From Sarcocystis neurona (taxonomy: Eukaryota > Apicomplexa > Conoidasida > Eucoccidiorida > Sarcocystidae): a DNA stretch of 64,000 nt. The position numbers and the translations under genes were made by a program. Below are positions 47,201 to 58,500 of the stretch, one piece after another. Within the stretch, counting starts at the first letter, position 1. Every line of letters starts with the position of its first letter. A model generated the notes under the pieces. The model was not told the DNA's origin. It searched no databases and worked only from the letters and a program-made list of their open reading frames with translations. The stretch is from positions 930,001 to 994,000 of the forward strand of contig KL647312.1 of the NCBI GenBank assembly GCA_000727475.1. The letters run 5' to 3'.

Positions 47201-50200
47201 TTTCAGCCAGTCAACAAGAAATGTACTTCCGTCTCTTCGACATTTACAGAGAGAGCGTGGACGTAGGAATACTGTCAGACGCAGAAACTCATACAGCACT
47301 ACATATGTACACACACACGTATAGACAAATACACGTATATACATATATACACATGGGGAAAGTGAGAGAAAGAGACGTCAACACATCTATATATGATAAT
47401 ACAGAATCGTCCGCGTGCATGCGTGCACACCAAAGATACATACATACAGGAGTCCAGTACTGAACGCCAGAAGCCCGCGTCTGCTGGGGTGAGCGAGCAG
47501 CCACCCTGCGCGGTCTTCGACTGTTGCTGGAGCAGACTCGCCCACGCTACAGCAGCAGCGGTAAAAGAAGCGTGAGGCACTGGCAGGTGTGGGCCCCGCA
47601 GCAGCAGCAGCAGCAGCTTCTGCGTCGACACAGCGCATCATCCCAACGCGCAGCAACTGCTGCAGCCCCACTTCTTTCACTTCCTCCTGCTGCAGCACTT
47701 GACTGCAGCAGAAAAGCAGCGGGAACATCCGCGCAGCAGCAACACTGCGTCACGCACGCTCACACGGCTCAGCAGCGGCAGTACTTCACACATGCACATG
47801 CTTGGCGCCTGCGGCCGGCGTACCACACACAGCGCAGCCGCCACGCATCCGGGGCTGAAACAGCAACAGCAGCAGCACCACATACTTCTATAGTAACGGC
47901 AAGCACCCACCCAGCAGCAGGAGCACCACAGCGCTCTACAGTAACGCGCCACGCACTTGTCGCTGCAACAGCAGCAGAAGCAACACATAAATCTGATGCC
48001 GTTTCTTTCACTTCAAACGCACCAGCAGCACGCGCTACACCGCAACGGTTGTCGGAGTCAAAGCAGCACCATTGCGCACGACTCGCCGTATGGGCTAATG
48101 CAGCAACAGCAGCGGCGCCAACAATCAAACAGCAGCACAGCGGCGCTCCCCCTCTGTGGAAGACGGCAACACACAGCCGTATACACCGTCTACCCGACAC
48201 ACTGCCGGCGTTGGGACACCCCGGAATTTCTCCCTGTAATGTCACGAGTGAGGTGTACAGACACCAGAGCGGACAAGGGCGAAGACCTTTTTTCCATCGG
48301 CGCACGTACATTCCAGCGTGTGATCCGCGGAGTGTGGAGACTACGGAGGAGGTGTACACACACCCCGCTGTCCCTCCTGAGAAAGAAGGTGCACCCTCCG
48401 CCGACGGCCGAAAAAGAAACGTCCACACGAAAGAGTGTACGTACGCTGCGCGGGTGTACACCGTACAGGCGTATGTATGGGGAGAACGTCTCCTCCACTG
48501 CACGGAAGTGTCGACCAGTGACGCTCTGTTCGTGCGATTGTCTACCGGAAGGGCGGGTAATAATCCGCTACTCTAGTGGTGTGCTGTACATCTGAAGCAT
48601 CCAGGGAATGCAGCAGGCAGAGCAGCACATCAGGGACACACTGTAGGTACACCGCGCAAGTGCGGCAGCGGCCCATTCAGCGCCATATCGGTGTCACGCA
48701 CACACACACACACACACACACACGTACACATACGCACACAACAAATGTGTGGACGTAGTAATGGCCATCTGCATGGAATAGCGAAGACCCGGGTCTGCCT
48801 GGGGTGTACAGACACCGCACAGACACAGGCTAGGCTGCTGCAGGAGAGCCACAAGTCGCTTTCCTTCCACCACAGGGCTCTGCGAGTCCACAGCGGTACT
48901 CTTCGGTTGCACCTGCATACGGCGAAAGCAGGGGCGAACTTGTGTGGCAAAGCAGCAAAGTGCGGACACAGAACGGGTACAACCCGAGCTGAACATTCAC
49001 CTCAGGTGTTTAGTGGAGGTGTACATACACCTCTCCGCCACAGACCGCTTACTCGTTGCCGAAGATCAGGAGCTGCTCCATCGGAACAGAAGCGAAAGGG
49101 GACTGGCCATCGGGGACGTATGCTTCCTTATCCGACATCTTCTCTCTCTGTTCGTTTGCTTCTTGTTTCTCCATTTCCTCTCCTCCTTTCTCCTCTGCTT
49201 CGGCGGCTTCTGTCTTGCTCGGTGTACCATCCTCTGCTTCACCGCCCTCCCGCCGTGGCTCCTTTGCCTGCTCTTCCTCTTCTTCCATCTTCACTTCCAC
49301 CTGCTGCTGTTCCTGCTCTTCCTTTTCGTTTGTCGTCGCCTCGTCCCGACCTCCCTCGCCTTGTTTTGTGGAGCTGCTGTTTTCGCCTGCTGCCTCGCCG
49401 GTGCTCTCTCTCTCTGTCTCACGCGCAGCATCAGTCGCACTGTTGTCCTCCGACTCTACCACTTCCTTTCCATCTGCGGTTGCTGCTGTTCTCTCGAGTT
49501 CACCGTCTCCCGCCGCTGCTGCTTCCTCTTCTGACCTTCTGTCTCCTCGCTCTGCCGCCTCCATCTCTGCCCTCTCCAGTTCCAGAGTTTTCCCGTCCCC
49601 CTTTCGCCCCACACCTGCCGCTGTCGCTGCTGTCTCTTCTCTTCCTCTGCCTCGGCCGCCGCCTCTCCCGCCGCCGGCACCACCGTCACGTCTCCCACGA
49701 CCACGATCAACATCTGCTGCTGCTGCTCCTTCTTCTGGAGAAGTCCCACCTGCCGCACCTCTGCGCTGCTGCTGTGAGAAGAACATCAGCGTCCCCCACT
49801 CGTCTTCGATCCGACGAAGCACCGCGCCGTTGCAACCCGTAACATATCCTACTGCGTCACTCGGGACCATCAGTATGGTAAGGTCGTCTCTAGGCCGTGG
49901 TTTCCGCTTTCTTCCGCCTCCTGCTCCAGCTTCGCCGCTGCTGCCAATCTGCTTCTCCTCGCCTTCGGCTTCTTCCTTTCCTGTCGCTGCTCCACCGGCG
50001 TCCAACGCTGTCACCGTCCCTGGGTCCTGCAGCAGCCAATCGAGCACGGGACAGTAGAGGTGCACCGAGAAAGGACAGAGGGGGAACTACACGTGCACAC
50101 GCGGCCGCATAATCAGAGAGAAACACAAGGAGTGCAACAACAGCAAACACAGCCACATCTACGCGCTGCTTTCATCGTAGTGGCGCCGCGTATCTTGCGT

Positions 50201-53200
50201 GCACCTCTGCGTCGAATCTCTACAGCGTCAAGGAGCGTCTCTGCGCATGAACGCAAAGTGCGCGCCTCTGTTCACCTTCACACGTATTCTTTATACAGAC
50301 CCATATACACAGACGTAACTGTATATATATGTGTGTAGGTATATACACGCACCATGTGGAAATGCACACACCTCGCCCTAGCACGCGTCTGTCTACTCAC
50401 AAGTTGCAGACGAAAACAACTTACAATTATATACTTGCATCGAAGGACACTTGAACATATATACTGATCTACTTTATCTACAGAGAGACCAGCAAAACTT
50501 ACACACATACATATACACATCTTCTGCTATATATATATATATATATACCTGGGGTACGTGTATGTGCGACAGAGCTTCGCACACATATACAGATGTTCTG
50601 GGCTATAGATTTATGGAGACCCGTTCGACGTATACACTCGACTTCACGTATATACAACAGAGACAGAGGGTGCGTACAGAGGGGGGTGTGCCGCTGCAAC
50701 ATAAGCACAGACACACAGAGACGTGTACAGCTTGTCTCGTCTCCTCTCGTATCGTTAAGTACACCAGCGCACACAGACAGTCCACAGAACGGCCGTCCGC
50801 AGGTATCTCTCTGCATGTGTCTGCGGCGCTCTGTCTCTCCCAGAAGGTGGTCGACTGTCATTTCGGGAGGGCGGGAGACGAAGACGCTGAGGTGATGTAC
50901 GTACGCCTTCGAGGTCGTTGGCAACCGGGTCCCACCGCACAGCGCCCAGACGCTGCTGCATGACAAGCCGTATGTACAGCAGCGCCTTCTCTCTCTGCTC
51001 CGCCGACCCAGTAATATCGAGGCGCAGACCTGCCAGAGGGACAGAGAGATATGGTAGGCGGCAGATACAGCAGCAGTCAGATAAGGAGGCAGGCCTGCGA
51101 GGCAGGACAGAAGTGCACGCGCTGCACTGCGTAGGCACAAGGGAGAAATCCAGAAGGTACAAAACGAAGACGGGGAAACACGCCGTCACCGGAAGAGAAA
51201 CGCATGCTGCAGCACACAGCGCTGCAACAGCAGCCGCAGCCATGTGCAGGGCTACAGCAAATACGAAGGCAACCGCCCCGCGCGCGGGCGTCCTTTCCCA
51301 CCGCTGCCGACCACCGGTCGAGACGCAGCGGCGACAGCGCCCTCGCAGCAGCAGCAGCGGAAGCCGCGCCAGTAGCTACAGCCTGGTACAACACCAGCAT
51401 CAGCATCCAACTAGGAGAGTGACTGGAGGCCGCAGCAGCGAATCAGCAGCAGCAGCACAAGTGTGTTGCAGCAGCGGGACGTACGACGACGCTCTGAGCG
51501 GGTGCTGCGCAGTGGCAGCAGCAACGGTCATGCCACGGCACAGCGGCAGTAGCACCGGGGGGCGAAAGCGCGGCGGGGGGGAAGCGCTGCGAGGCAGCGA
51601 CGTAGCAGTGGCAGCAGCAAGTCTCTCCAGCAACAGCGCAGCAGCCCGACACAGCAGCAGAGCTGCTCTCCCCAGTGACAGCGCAGCAGAGCCTAAGACA
51701 GCAGCAGCAGTGTTCTCTCCGCAGCAGCCCGACACAACAGCAGGACTGCTCGCCCCGCAGCAGCCCGACAGAGCAGCAGGACTGCGTGGTGGCCGGCACA
51801 GTCACACACGACGGGCGTTGCCTTGACACTTCTCGAACAGCAGCAGCAGCAGCAACAGGTATTCTTACGAGGAGGCAGCAGCACGTGGTACCTATGGTTA
51901 GCGCTGCAGCAACGATCCGACGGGAGCTACAGCAGCGGCAACGCACCAGCGGTGGCCCCGCCAGCACGACAGCCAAGGCAGATGCCTTCGCATGTGTTCT
52001 TCGAGAAAAGATACACATATATATATATATATACGCACGTGGAGGCGCTCCTCTCTCACAGGTATAGATGTCCACAAGTGACAAAGCGTCCTCGCACATA
52101 TTCGCTACTTGGCGCTGAGATCAAGGGTACACATGTAGATATATACACCTGGGGGAGGAGGGCAGGCAAAAATGACGCAGATGTATGTGTGCGCCTACGG
52201 GAGGAGAAACTCGCGTATAGCCAGTTTGTGGGACACGCACCAGCAACAGTTCCCGCAGCAACAGATGGATGGCGGGACGCGCAGCAGCACTGCCGTACCC
52301 GCTGCTGCATCGTGGGGTTGCAAGTGGCAAGAGCAACATGACAACAGCGGCAGCTAAGAGAAAGAGGACGCAGACGAAGAAGAGGAGGAAGGCTGACGGA
52401 GAAAGACGGGATGGACGAGACGACAAAGATGAAGACGAAGGAGACGCGGGAATAGAAGAAGACGAAGTAGAGGCAGGAGATGAGACCGAAGACAGGAGGC
52501 AGGTAGTACCAGGGAAGAACAGAGCAGCAGGTAGTTCAGATCAACGTGCGCGAGCGCAGGGCTCGCTGCTTTTCGACAGCACCGCCTGCTGCCGCTGCTG
52601 CGGGCTTTTTGCCTCTTGCTGCGTCAGGATTGGCACAGATGCTGCTGCTTGCCTTACAAGCTATTCTCTTCCTGCTGGTGTGGCTGAGGCTGCTGCTGCT
52701 GGTGTGCTACCTGACTACTGCGCCTTGCAGGAGAAGGCCGCGCGGCACGGCACTACGAGACGCGGCTGCTGCTACTGCAGCTGCAGCTGCAGCCTCGCGC
52801 GCTCGTTCTCTCTCGTTATCTCTGTCTCTCACTCTCAGACTGCACCTGCCAAGGGACCGTCAATAGCAGCTAGATTATGTCGTTGCAGCGGTGCCCACGT
52901 CTCGCTGTTGCTGCTGCCTGCCTTGCGCCTTCTTCTTCCTCTGCTGCTGCTGTTGTTCGCAACACATTCCTCTTCTTCCTCTCCCTGCTGCTGCCTCGGT
53001 CCTGCTGGTGTTGCTGCTGCCGTGTGGGCGTGGATGCCTACGCATATGCCCCTGTCCTTCTGTGGCGTATCAAGTAGCAGGAATTCTGTGCCCAGATTAC
53101 GCTGCTGCTGTTGCTACAGCTGCTGCTGCAGCAGCAGGACCAAGCCGCAGCGACACGCGCACCAGGCGAACGTACATTCACCAGGTTTGCTGCTCGTGCT

Positions 53201-55552
53201 GCTGTGTGTGGGTGGTGGGAGTCGTGGTACTCGCGCTTTGCTGCTGCTGTTGTTGGTTTTCCCTCGCTGCCTGCTGCTGCATGCACAAGTGTTCTCCTCC
53301 AGTGCTGCATGCGGTGCACCATCTGCTGCTGTGGCTGAGAGGACACGCTGCAGCAGCAGCAGCAGGAACAGGGGCAGACGAGGACGCGGCGCAGCAGAGA
53401 CGCACACAAGGACGCAGCAGTGGCAGCAGCACAGGGCTGCAGGCCCAGGACGCGCAGCAGACGGCGCGACCGTCCATCAGCAACATCACGCACTGCGATG
53501 AAGAAGAAGCAGCGGCAGCCCACACGCAGCAGGAGAGGCATGAGCAGAGAGAACAGCAGCAGAAGAGAGAGACGAAACGCTGAGAAGCTATAGACACGAA
53601 AGAGGAGGAAGCGCAGCGAAAGGCGGATCGAAACAACAGCAGCGGGCCAGTGGACCGGCAGCAGCGCGAGGGAAAAGACGAAGAAGCTGCAACGAGACGT
53701 GGACTCGGCGGAAGGGGGAACTAAGGAAGCGAGCAGCAGCAGCAGCACTGGGGGGTGCAGCAGCACCGGCAGCGGCGGGAGTGGCAGCAGCGGGAACAAC
53801 AGCACGAGCAGCAGCAGAAGCAGAGGAGGTCGGAAGCGCCGGCATGCAGGGAAGAGAGCGAGTGAGACGCTGGGAAACGCAGAAGGTAGCGGTGTGTAGT
53901 CAGCGGGAGGCAGAAAAGCCGAGACGGGGAAGGGACGTGGAGCACGAGCAGCAGCAGTAGGCTGGGCGAGGCGGCCAGAAAAGGCGCAGCAGCAGCACGT
54001 AGACGTCTGGGCTTCGACAGAGAAGGAAAGCGCGGGCGGGGGACGAGAGGAAGGAGAGCAGCAGCAGAAAGAGATAAGAGGGAAGATATAGCACACCGTC
54101 ATCTTCGAGTCCGATGCGGCATCCGGAGACGGTCACAATTTTCCGTTTTGTACTGCCGCCCTTCCCCACAATAAATGCCGCGTCTTCGCTGGTGAGTTTT
54201 ATGCTGTATGTACATCCGCGGAGGACGCCTAGGACTCGGCGCTGCAGGGCGCTTTTGATGCGGCCGACGCCTTCGACTTCTTCGGCGACTGCCTCGGGCG
54301 GCCATCCGTCAAACGGTTCTCGCTTCTTCCGGCTGCCTGGCTTCCTGCTCTCCTTCTGCTGCAGCAGCAGGGCTGTCTTCTTCTTCGTCTCCGCTTCTTC
54401 TTCCTGCTCCGCCTGCTGCCGCCGCTCTCCCCGGCCGCTGCACGCCGACGCGCCTCCCTCTTCACTTGGACGCTCTTCACTGCCGGCCTTCCGCTCGGCG
54501 TCGCCGCCCGCCGAAGAAGAAGCCGCAGCGTCCGCTCCTCCTCGTCTACCTCCTCCTCCTGTTCCTCCTCGTGCCGCGGCTGCTGCTGCTGCGTCCTCCT
54601 CTTCCTGCTGCTCTATCGTCGCAGCAGCAGCTCCGTGCTGCAGCGGCGCTTCCCTGCTGCCGCCCGCGCTACTCCTTCTCGCGCAGTTGTCCAGTGCCCG
54701 TCCACCTCCCCGGTCCGGCGAGGCTGCGCGTGACGCTTCGTCTTCCTCGTAGTTGCTGCTGTTGCTGCGTCGCCGTTGAAACTCCCCCCCCCTGTCTTCT
54801 GCCACTTCTTCTTCTTCGACCTCCTGCTGCTGCTGATGCCACGATGCAGGCGACGCAGGATACAGCCCGTCGTCGTCTTCCTCTTCTCCTGCCGCGGCGT
54901 GCATCTCTCCGGACGCTGTTGCTGCTGCCGGGTGGGGTGCATCTGCCGCCCCGTCTGCCGCGGCTGCTGCCGCTTCACCGCTTCCACTGCAGTGCGACGC
55001 ATCGTCCCCGTCCTCTTCTTCCTCCTGCTTCTGCCCCGCAGGCGGCGTCGATGGGCAGTTATTATCTTCCTCTCCGAAGTCGATCTGATACATCCCGTGC
55101 TCCTGCTCTTCCGCTGCTGCGAGGCCTAGCCGCCCGCTGCCATACGCGCCGCTGTTCCCTTCGAGCTGGGCACTCCTGCTGCTCTCTCCCCCGCCGCCGC
55201 TCTCTGTCGCACTGCTGCCGCCGAGAAGAACGTTGCTGCTGTCTACGCTGTGGCTGTGTCCGTCAGGGTCCCTTCTGCCATCTGTGTGGGGTGGGGGGCT
55301 GCTGTTTTCCTCCGAGGCCGCACTGCTGTTGTTGTCCCCGTCAAGACGCGTGCTGCTGCGGCTGTCGCTTGCCGCGTGCAGCGAAGATTCGGGCAGCTTC
55401 TCTTCTGCTGCTGCTGCCGCTGTTTCAGCTTCGACTTCCTCGACCTCGCAGCCTTTCGGCGCAAAGCTAGTGCCACCGCAGCTGGCCTCCTGCTGCTGCT
55501 TCTCTTCCTCCCCCCACCCGTCTCCCTCCGTCTCGTACAGCACCGGATCCAT
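37362..55552 (-). CDS. Giant three-KH-domain RNA-binding protein, 6 exons, ~2955 aa
   Basis: Exons are 55552-54097, 51029-50905, 50026-49053, 47149-45321, 43170-42561 and 41235-37362, with matching phases throughout. Three type I KH domains are present: KH1 about 449-514 (GXXG loop GKGG), KH2 about 576-875 (GCNG) and KH3 about 1417-1480 (GREG). KH domains bind short single-stranded RNA or DNA through the GXXG loop, so a role in mRNA processing, translation or localisation is inferred. The rest is acidic, R/G-rich or Q/S/G-rich low complexity; the last 1290 residues contain no recognised domain. The start Met 55552 (MDPVLYETEGDGW) has a strong context (GCGATGG). Upstream coding exons cannot be excluded. 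The join between exons 5 and 6 is the least certain. Confidence 0.75.
41236..42560 (-). other. KH gene intron 5
   Basis: It runs from GTTGGT to GTTGCTGTCAG. It contains TA/TACA microsatellites and a three-copy repeat around 41609-41750. The boundaries are inferred from phase and composition and are less certain than those of the other introns. Confidence 0.5.
41609..41750. repeat. Three-copy repeat with TAGCTACGA core
   Basis: Cores at 41609 (TAGTTACGAAATTG), 41661 (TAGCTACGAGATTG) and 41720 (TAGCTACGAAACTG) are followed by pyrimidine-rich sequence. They are separated by TA microsatellite, with spacing of 52 and 59 bp. Confidence 0.75.
42561..43170 (-). CDS. KH protein exon 5: end of KH3 and A/P/S-rich segment
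   Basis: Residues 1462-1664. After the acceptor GCTGTTCCAG it reads EARRMAVTSLQRLLG, the last helix of KH3. An A/P/G/S-rich region with poly-Ala runs and aromatic patches follows. The exon is taken to end at GACGG followed by GTTGGT. This donor is weak, but it gives the phase needed for exon 6. Confidence 0.65.
43171..45320 (-). other. KH gene intron 4 (2.2 kb)
   Basis: Splicing joins HYAFIA to EARRMAVTSLQ. The minus frame stays open far into the intron as charged and Q-rich sequence, so intron retention is conceivable. It holds a 21-bp minisatellite at 44241-44366. Confidence 0.65.
44241..44366. repeat. 21-bp minisatellite, six units
   Basis: The unit is CAGCAGCACCCCGTACAGCCG with single-base variants, six in a row, followed by a truncated unit. 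On the plus strand it encodes the heptapeptide QQHPVQP repeatedly, and the frame stays open on both sides (44172-45329). It lies antisense in KH intron 4. Confidence 0.9.
45321..47149 (-). CDS. KH protein exon 4: end of KH2, linker and start of KH3
   Basis: Residues 852-1461 plus one base. It starts with the last helix of KH2 (ATLKVMSAVDQKLRGFYSERL). After E/G/S-rich sequence comes a non-repetitive island near 46225-46350 (MPTIYESLRENRVLLTTDL, then AHLSSGGFLLQLLEAA), which looks folded and may be a conserved helical motif. A long E/Q/D-rich stretch and an R/G patch follow, then KH3 begins LLVDVIEIEEENFSYCLGREG. It ends YIGHYAFIA at GCAG followed by GTAGGC. Confidence 0.8.
47150..49052 (-). 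other. KH gene intron 3 (1.9 kb)
   Basis: Splicing joins FGNE to RSRMGATLKVMSAV and completes KH2. The antisense strand carries a 350-codon open frame (47524-48576) rich in A, T, Q and H, and there is a (CA)12 tract at 48699-48722. Confidence 0.7.
48699..48722. repeat. (CA)12 microsatellite
   Basis: Uninterrupted CA tract in KH intron 3. Confidence 0.95.
49053..50026 (-). CDS. KH protein exon 3: KH2 with a large insertion
   Basis: Residues 528-852. A G/E/K-rich lead (about 45 residues) precedes KH2: LTILMVPSDAVGYVTGCNG, helix AVLRRIEDEW and strand GTLMFFS. Where a short variable loop is expected, about 230 residues of R/G-, E- and Q-rich sequence are inserted. The fold resumes with MEQLLIFGNE, the last strand, just before the donor (AACGA followed by GTAAGC). 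The final helix is in the next exon. Insertions in this loop are tolerated in KH folds, but this length is exceptional. Confidence 0.8.
50027..50904 (-). other. KH gene intron 2
   Basis: It runs from GTACGT to TGGCTGCTGCAG. It contains a TA microsatellite near 50530-50547 and no recognisable coding block. Confidence 0.7.
50905..51029 (-). CDS. KH protein exon 2: second half of KH1
   Basis: Residues 486-527. After the acceptor CTCTGGCAG the exon reads GLRLDITGSAEQREKALL, the last strand and helix of KH1. It then runs QQRLGAVRWDPVANDLEG to GGC followed by the strong donor GTACGT. At 125 nt it is the shortest exon and carries no low-complexity sequence. Confidence 0.8.
51030..54096 (-). other. 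KH gene intron 1 (3.1 kb)
   Basis: Splicing joins LEDDG to LRLDITGSAEQ and completes KH1 exactly. The antisense (plus) strand of this intron is purine- and CAG-rich, and from 52338 reads MTTAAAKRKRTQTKKRRK, then an acidic stretch up to a CAG-GTAGTA donor-like site at 52502. Other plus-strand coding-like stretches lie at 53.35-53.58 and 53.59-53.90 kb. A nested antisense gene is possible but unproven. Confidence 0.6.
51637..51789. repeat. Four-copy 36-45-bp minisatellite
   Basis: Units begin CGCAGCAGCCCGAC or a variant at about 51637, 51682, 51720 and 51756, and each contains GACTGCT or a similar element. It lies within KH intron 1. Confidence 0.65.
54097..55552 (-). CDS. KH protein exon 1: acidic N-terminus and first half of KH1
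   Basis: Residues 1-485 plus one base. The first 430 residues are rich in E, D, S, A and Q with poly-Ala and poly-Glu runs. A basic stretch (KPGSRKKREPFDGW) precedes VGRIKSALQRRVLG and the KH1 start YSIKLTSEDAAFIVGKGG. The exon ends after GCRIGLEDD at GACG followed by GTGTGC. The frame continues upstream of the chosen Met to about 55720 without an ATG nearby. Confidence 0.75.
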
Positions 55553-58500
55553 CGCCACTACCACCAGCACCTGCTGCTGATGCTGCTCTCGCTGCCAACA
55601 CCTCCGCTTGCTTGCTGTGGCTGCGGCTACTGCTGCTTCTTCTGCGTGTGCTTCTCCACGCGCACCGTTGCTGCTGCTGCTCGTTCTGTGCGCTGCTCTC
55701 GCGACGCGCGGAGCTCTCACCGCTCAGGCCGCTTCCACGCCCGTGCTCCCGCGCGCATCCGACCTCTCGTGGCCTCGTTGTGCTGCTTCTGGTGAAGCTC
55801 TGCGTCGGTCGCTTGCGCTGCTGCTCTTTCTCTCACTTTCTCTCCAACTGCCCCTGACTACCTCTGGCTGCGCTCCTCCTCCTCGTCCTCCTTCTCCTGG
55901 TACAGCAGTCTGCACTGCTGCTGCAGCGAGTCCGGCGCCGGGCTGCCTCGCCTGCTGCCAGCAGCTGCCTTCGGTCGTCCTCCCCCCCCAGTCACCACAC
56001 GAGTCGCCGCTCTCGCTGAGGAGTCAAGTGAACATCTGCAGCACCACCTGCTGCTGCCTCTCCGGCATGGAATTTCTACGCTGCACAGCTCGCCAGAAAT
56101 CAAAGCAGCACGTCCATTCGCAGGGACGTGCTTCTCTGAAAGAGCCTCTCAGACGCTAACAGAGGCGGTGCGGCTGCGCCTACAGCGACTGGTGGCCCCA
56201 GTTGCAGATGGCGGTGCTGCACACCGCGCTGGTGCTGTTGTGCTTGTTGACGTAGTCCCTGCAGTCCCTCTGTGCAGTACTTGTCTCTCTGCTGCTGCTG
56301 CTGCTTTGTTGCGTCGGCAGGGGGGAGCAGCCGGCGTGCTGCTGAGCAGCGTCGACAGAATGGATGTGGACGGCAGTAGCTAGCAGCAACGGAGGCGCCG
56401 CCACCTGCAGGAAGGACAAGACTCAGCAGGAGTGGCGGCACCAGCAGGCTTGTGTAGATGAAGCTGCGTCAGCTGTCTTGTGATCGAGAGAGGCCGAGGA
56501 CTTGCAGCAGCACCCCAAGCGAGCACCCCCAGCGAACACGAGAAGCGGCAGCGCAGCGCCGCTCAATTTATCAGTGAGCGGCATTCACTTATTACGTGTG
56601 GAAATTTGCTTGCATGGATGTGCAATGGTTTACGGCGTACATGTAGGTACATGCATACATGTAGGCGAGAGCTGGTGGGCGACGGCGCGGCGGAGGCAGA
56701 AAAGGTGGAGCACCAGCAGCAGCACCTGCAAACGAGTTTTCCTTCGGCTGCTACACGAGTCTGTAGAGGCCTCACCAACAGTAAAAAAGTGGACGAAGGG
56801 GTAATCGCAGTGTGGCCGCGGCTGCTGCGACTACGCGTACAGGGAGGGAGACCGGAGGTGGCAGTGGCAGCGGCAACAGCGCGACGCGGCCGCGTCCCAA
56901 CGGCAGCGGCACCAGGGAATGTCACACCGAAGAGGCAGCAGCCGCACGCAGTAAATACAACGAATTCCCTAAGGGGGAGGGCAGAAAGGCAGCAACAGCA
57001 GCAGCAAGGGATGAGGCAGCGCGCCGCAGCAGCAGCAGCAGGAGGAGGGGTGCACCTGCGCGGCCGCGGAACGGGGAGAAGAAGTAGGGGGATATACCAG
57101 CCGAGTAGAAGGAAGAGGACAAGGCTCCGCGCCAGTCAGGAAGAGGTCAGGATGGCGCGAACGAAAATTCCCTACGGCGGACGGAATTGTGCGACAGTAG
57201 AAGAAGAAAGGTGTAATAGAGGCGAAGAAGAAGAAGCAGAGGGTGTACAGGGTAGCGCTACGAGGCCGCATGCGCTGACTCTGCTGCCACACAGCAGCTG
57301 CAGCGCGCGCGCTCGAACGCACCAGCAGCAGCAGCGGCACCACACTCGGGCGAGATGGAAGGAGCCGCACCCCCAGCAGCAGCACCAATCTCTCTAGCAC
57401 AGAAGCAGCGGCTCATCTCTCCACTGCCAGCAGCAGCAGCAGCAGCGAAGTCGCAGCAGCCACGGCAGAAAACTGGCAACGGCAGCAGCAACAGCAAACT
57501 GGGAGCAGCAGTACGCGGGGCTGCTCCCGTACAAAAGCGGAGGAAGAGAAGCGGACGCAACAGCAGCGGGAGAAACAAAAATACCAGCAGAAGCAGCAGC
57601 ACCCTGCAGGGTGGCAACAGCGAGCGGATCTGCCGCATATCCAGCAGCAGCAGAGCGCAGCTGCGCAGAGAGCTGGCGCAACTTTCGTAAAGCAGCAAAG
57701 GAGCAGCAGCACGCGCACAGTTCTCAAAGGAAGCAAGAAACAGAATCACCTTTCTGAACCACACAAACGTCCGGGGCTACCCTCCATATGCGAGAGAGCT
57801 GCACGAGCAAGGGCCGGTGTAGACACTGATAGAATGACCCTGGATGCACAACACTGCCGCTTTTCGAAGACGAAGCAGTATATACATATAAACACATGTA
57901 TATATATGTACATATATGTGTATATCCCAACACGGATGAAGGATCGCGCACGGTCGCAGCAGCAACAGCCATATTGGTAACAGCAGCGCAGCGTCACCGG
58001 CCTAGCACCTGTTGCAGCTGCGAGATGAACAGTAGCTACACCGCGGGGCAGTAGCTGCAGAGAATCAGCAGTGTCTGGGGAGTCAGCAGCGGCTAGGAAG
58101 GCGACTGCGGCAGGAGTAGCAAGAGGTCGAGAGTGGGGAATGGAGGCAGCTGCAGCAACATGTAGGAAAGACTTCGGACATACAGGACACGGATGTTGGA
58201 ACGCGGCAGTACGTGTGGCGCTTGTCTTAATTGCTGTTTCTCGCGGGGAATTTCGCTGGGGCAGCTCTAGGGGACGAACACGTCAACAGCAGCAGCAGCG
58301 TTAACAAGAACAGCAGCAATACCAACGCCGCCAGCAGCAGGAGGTTGAGCGGCAGCAGCAGGTATCCGGCGGTGGGGTACGCCTATGGCTGTGTACACAC
58401 CAACTCATACTCACATTCATACATAGATATGCATACATACATACGTTCGCATGTGTGCGGTGTTGTGTAGGTCTACTGCATTGTCGCAGTGAGCAAGAAG

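Noticed and set aside
49056..50057. 333-codon plus-strand open frame
   Set aside because: It is exactly antisense to KH exon 3, and its S/P/A-rich composition is the mirror of the E/G/R-rich coding strand.
56480..57397. 305-codon plus-strand open frame
   Set aside because: Its composition is that of purine-rich, CAG-rich DNA, and all three plus frames look similarly plausible. No domain or clear splice site was found.
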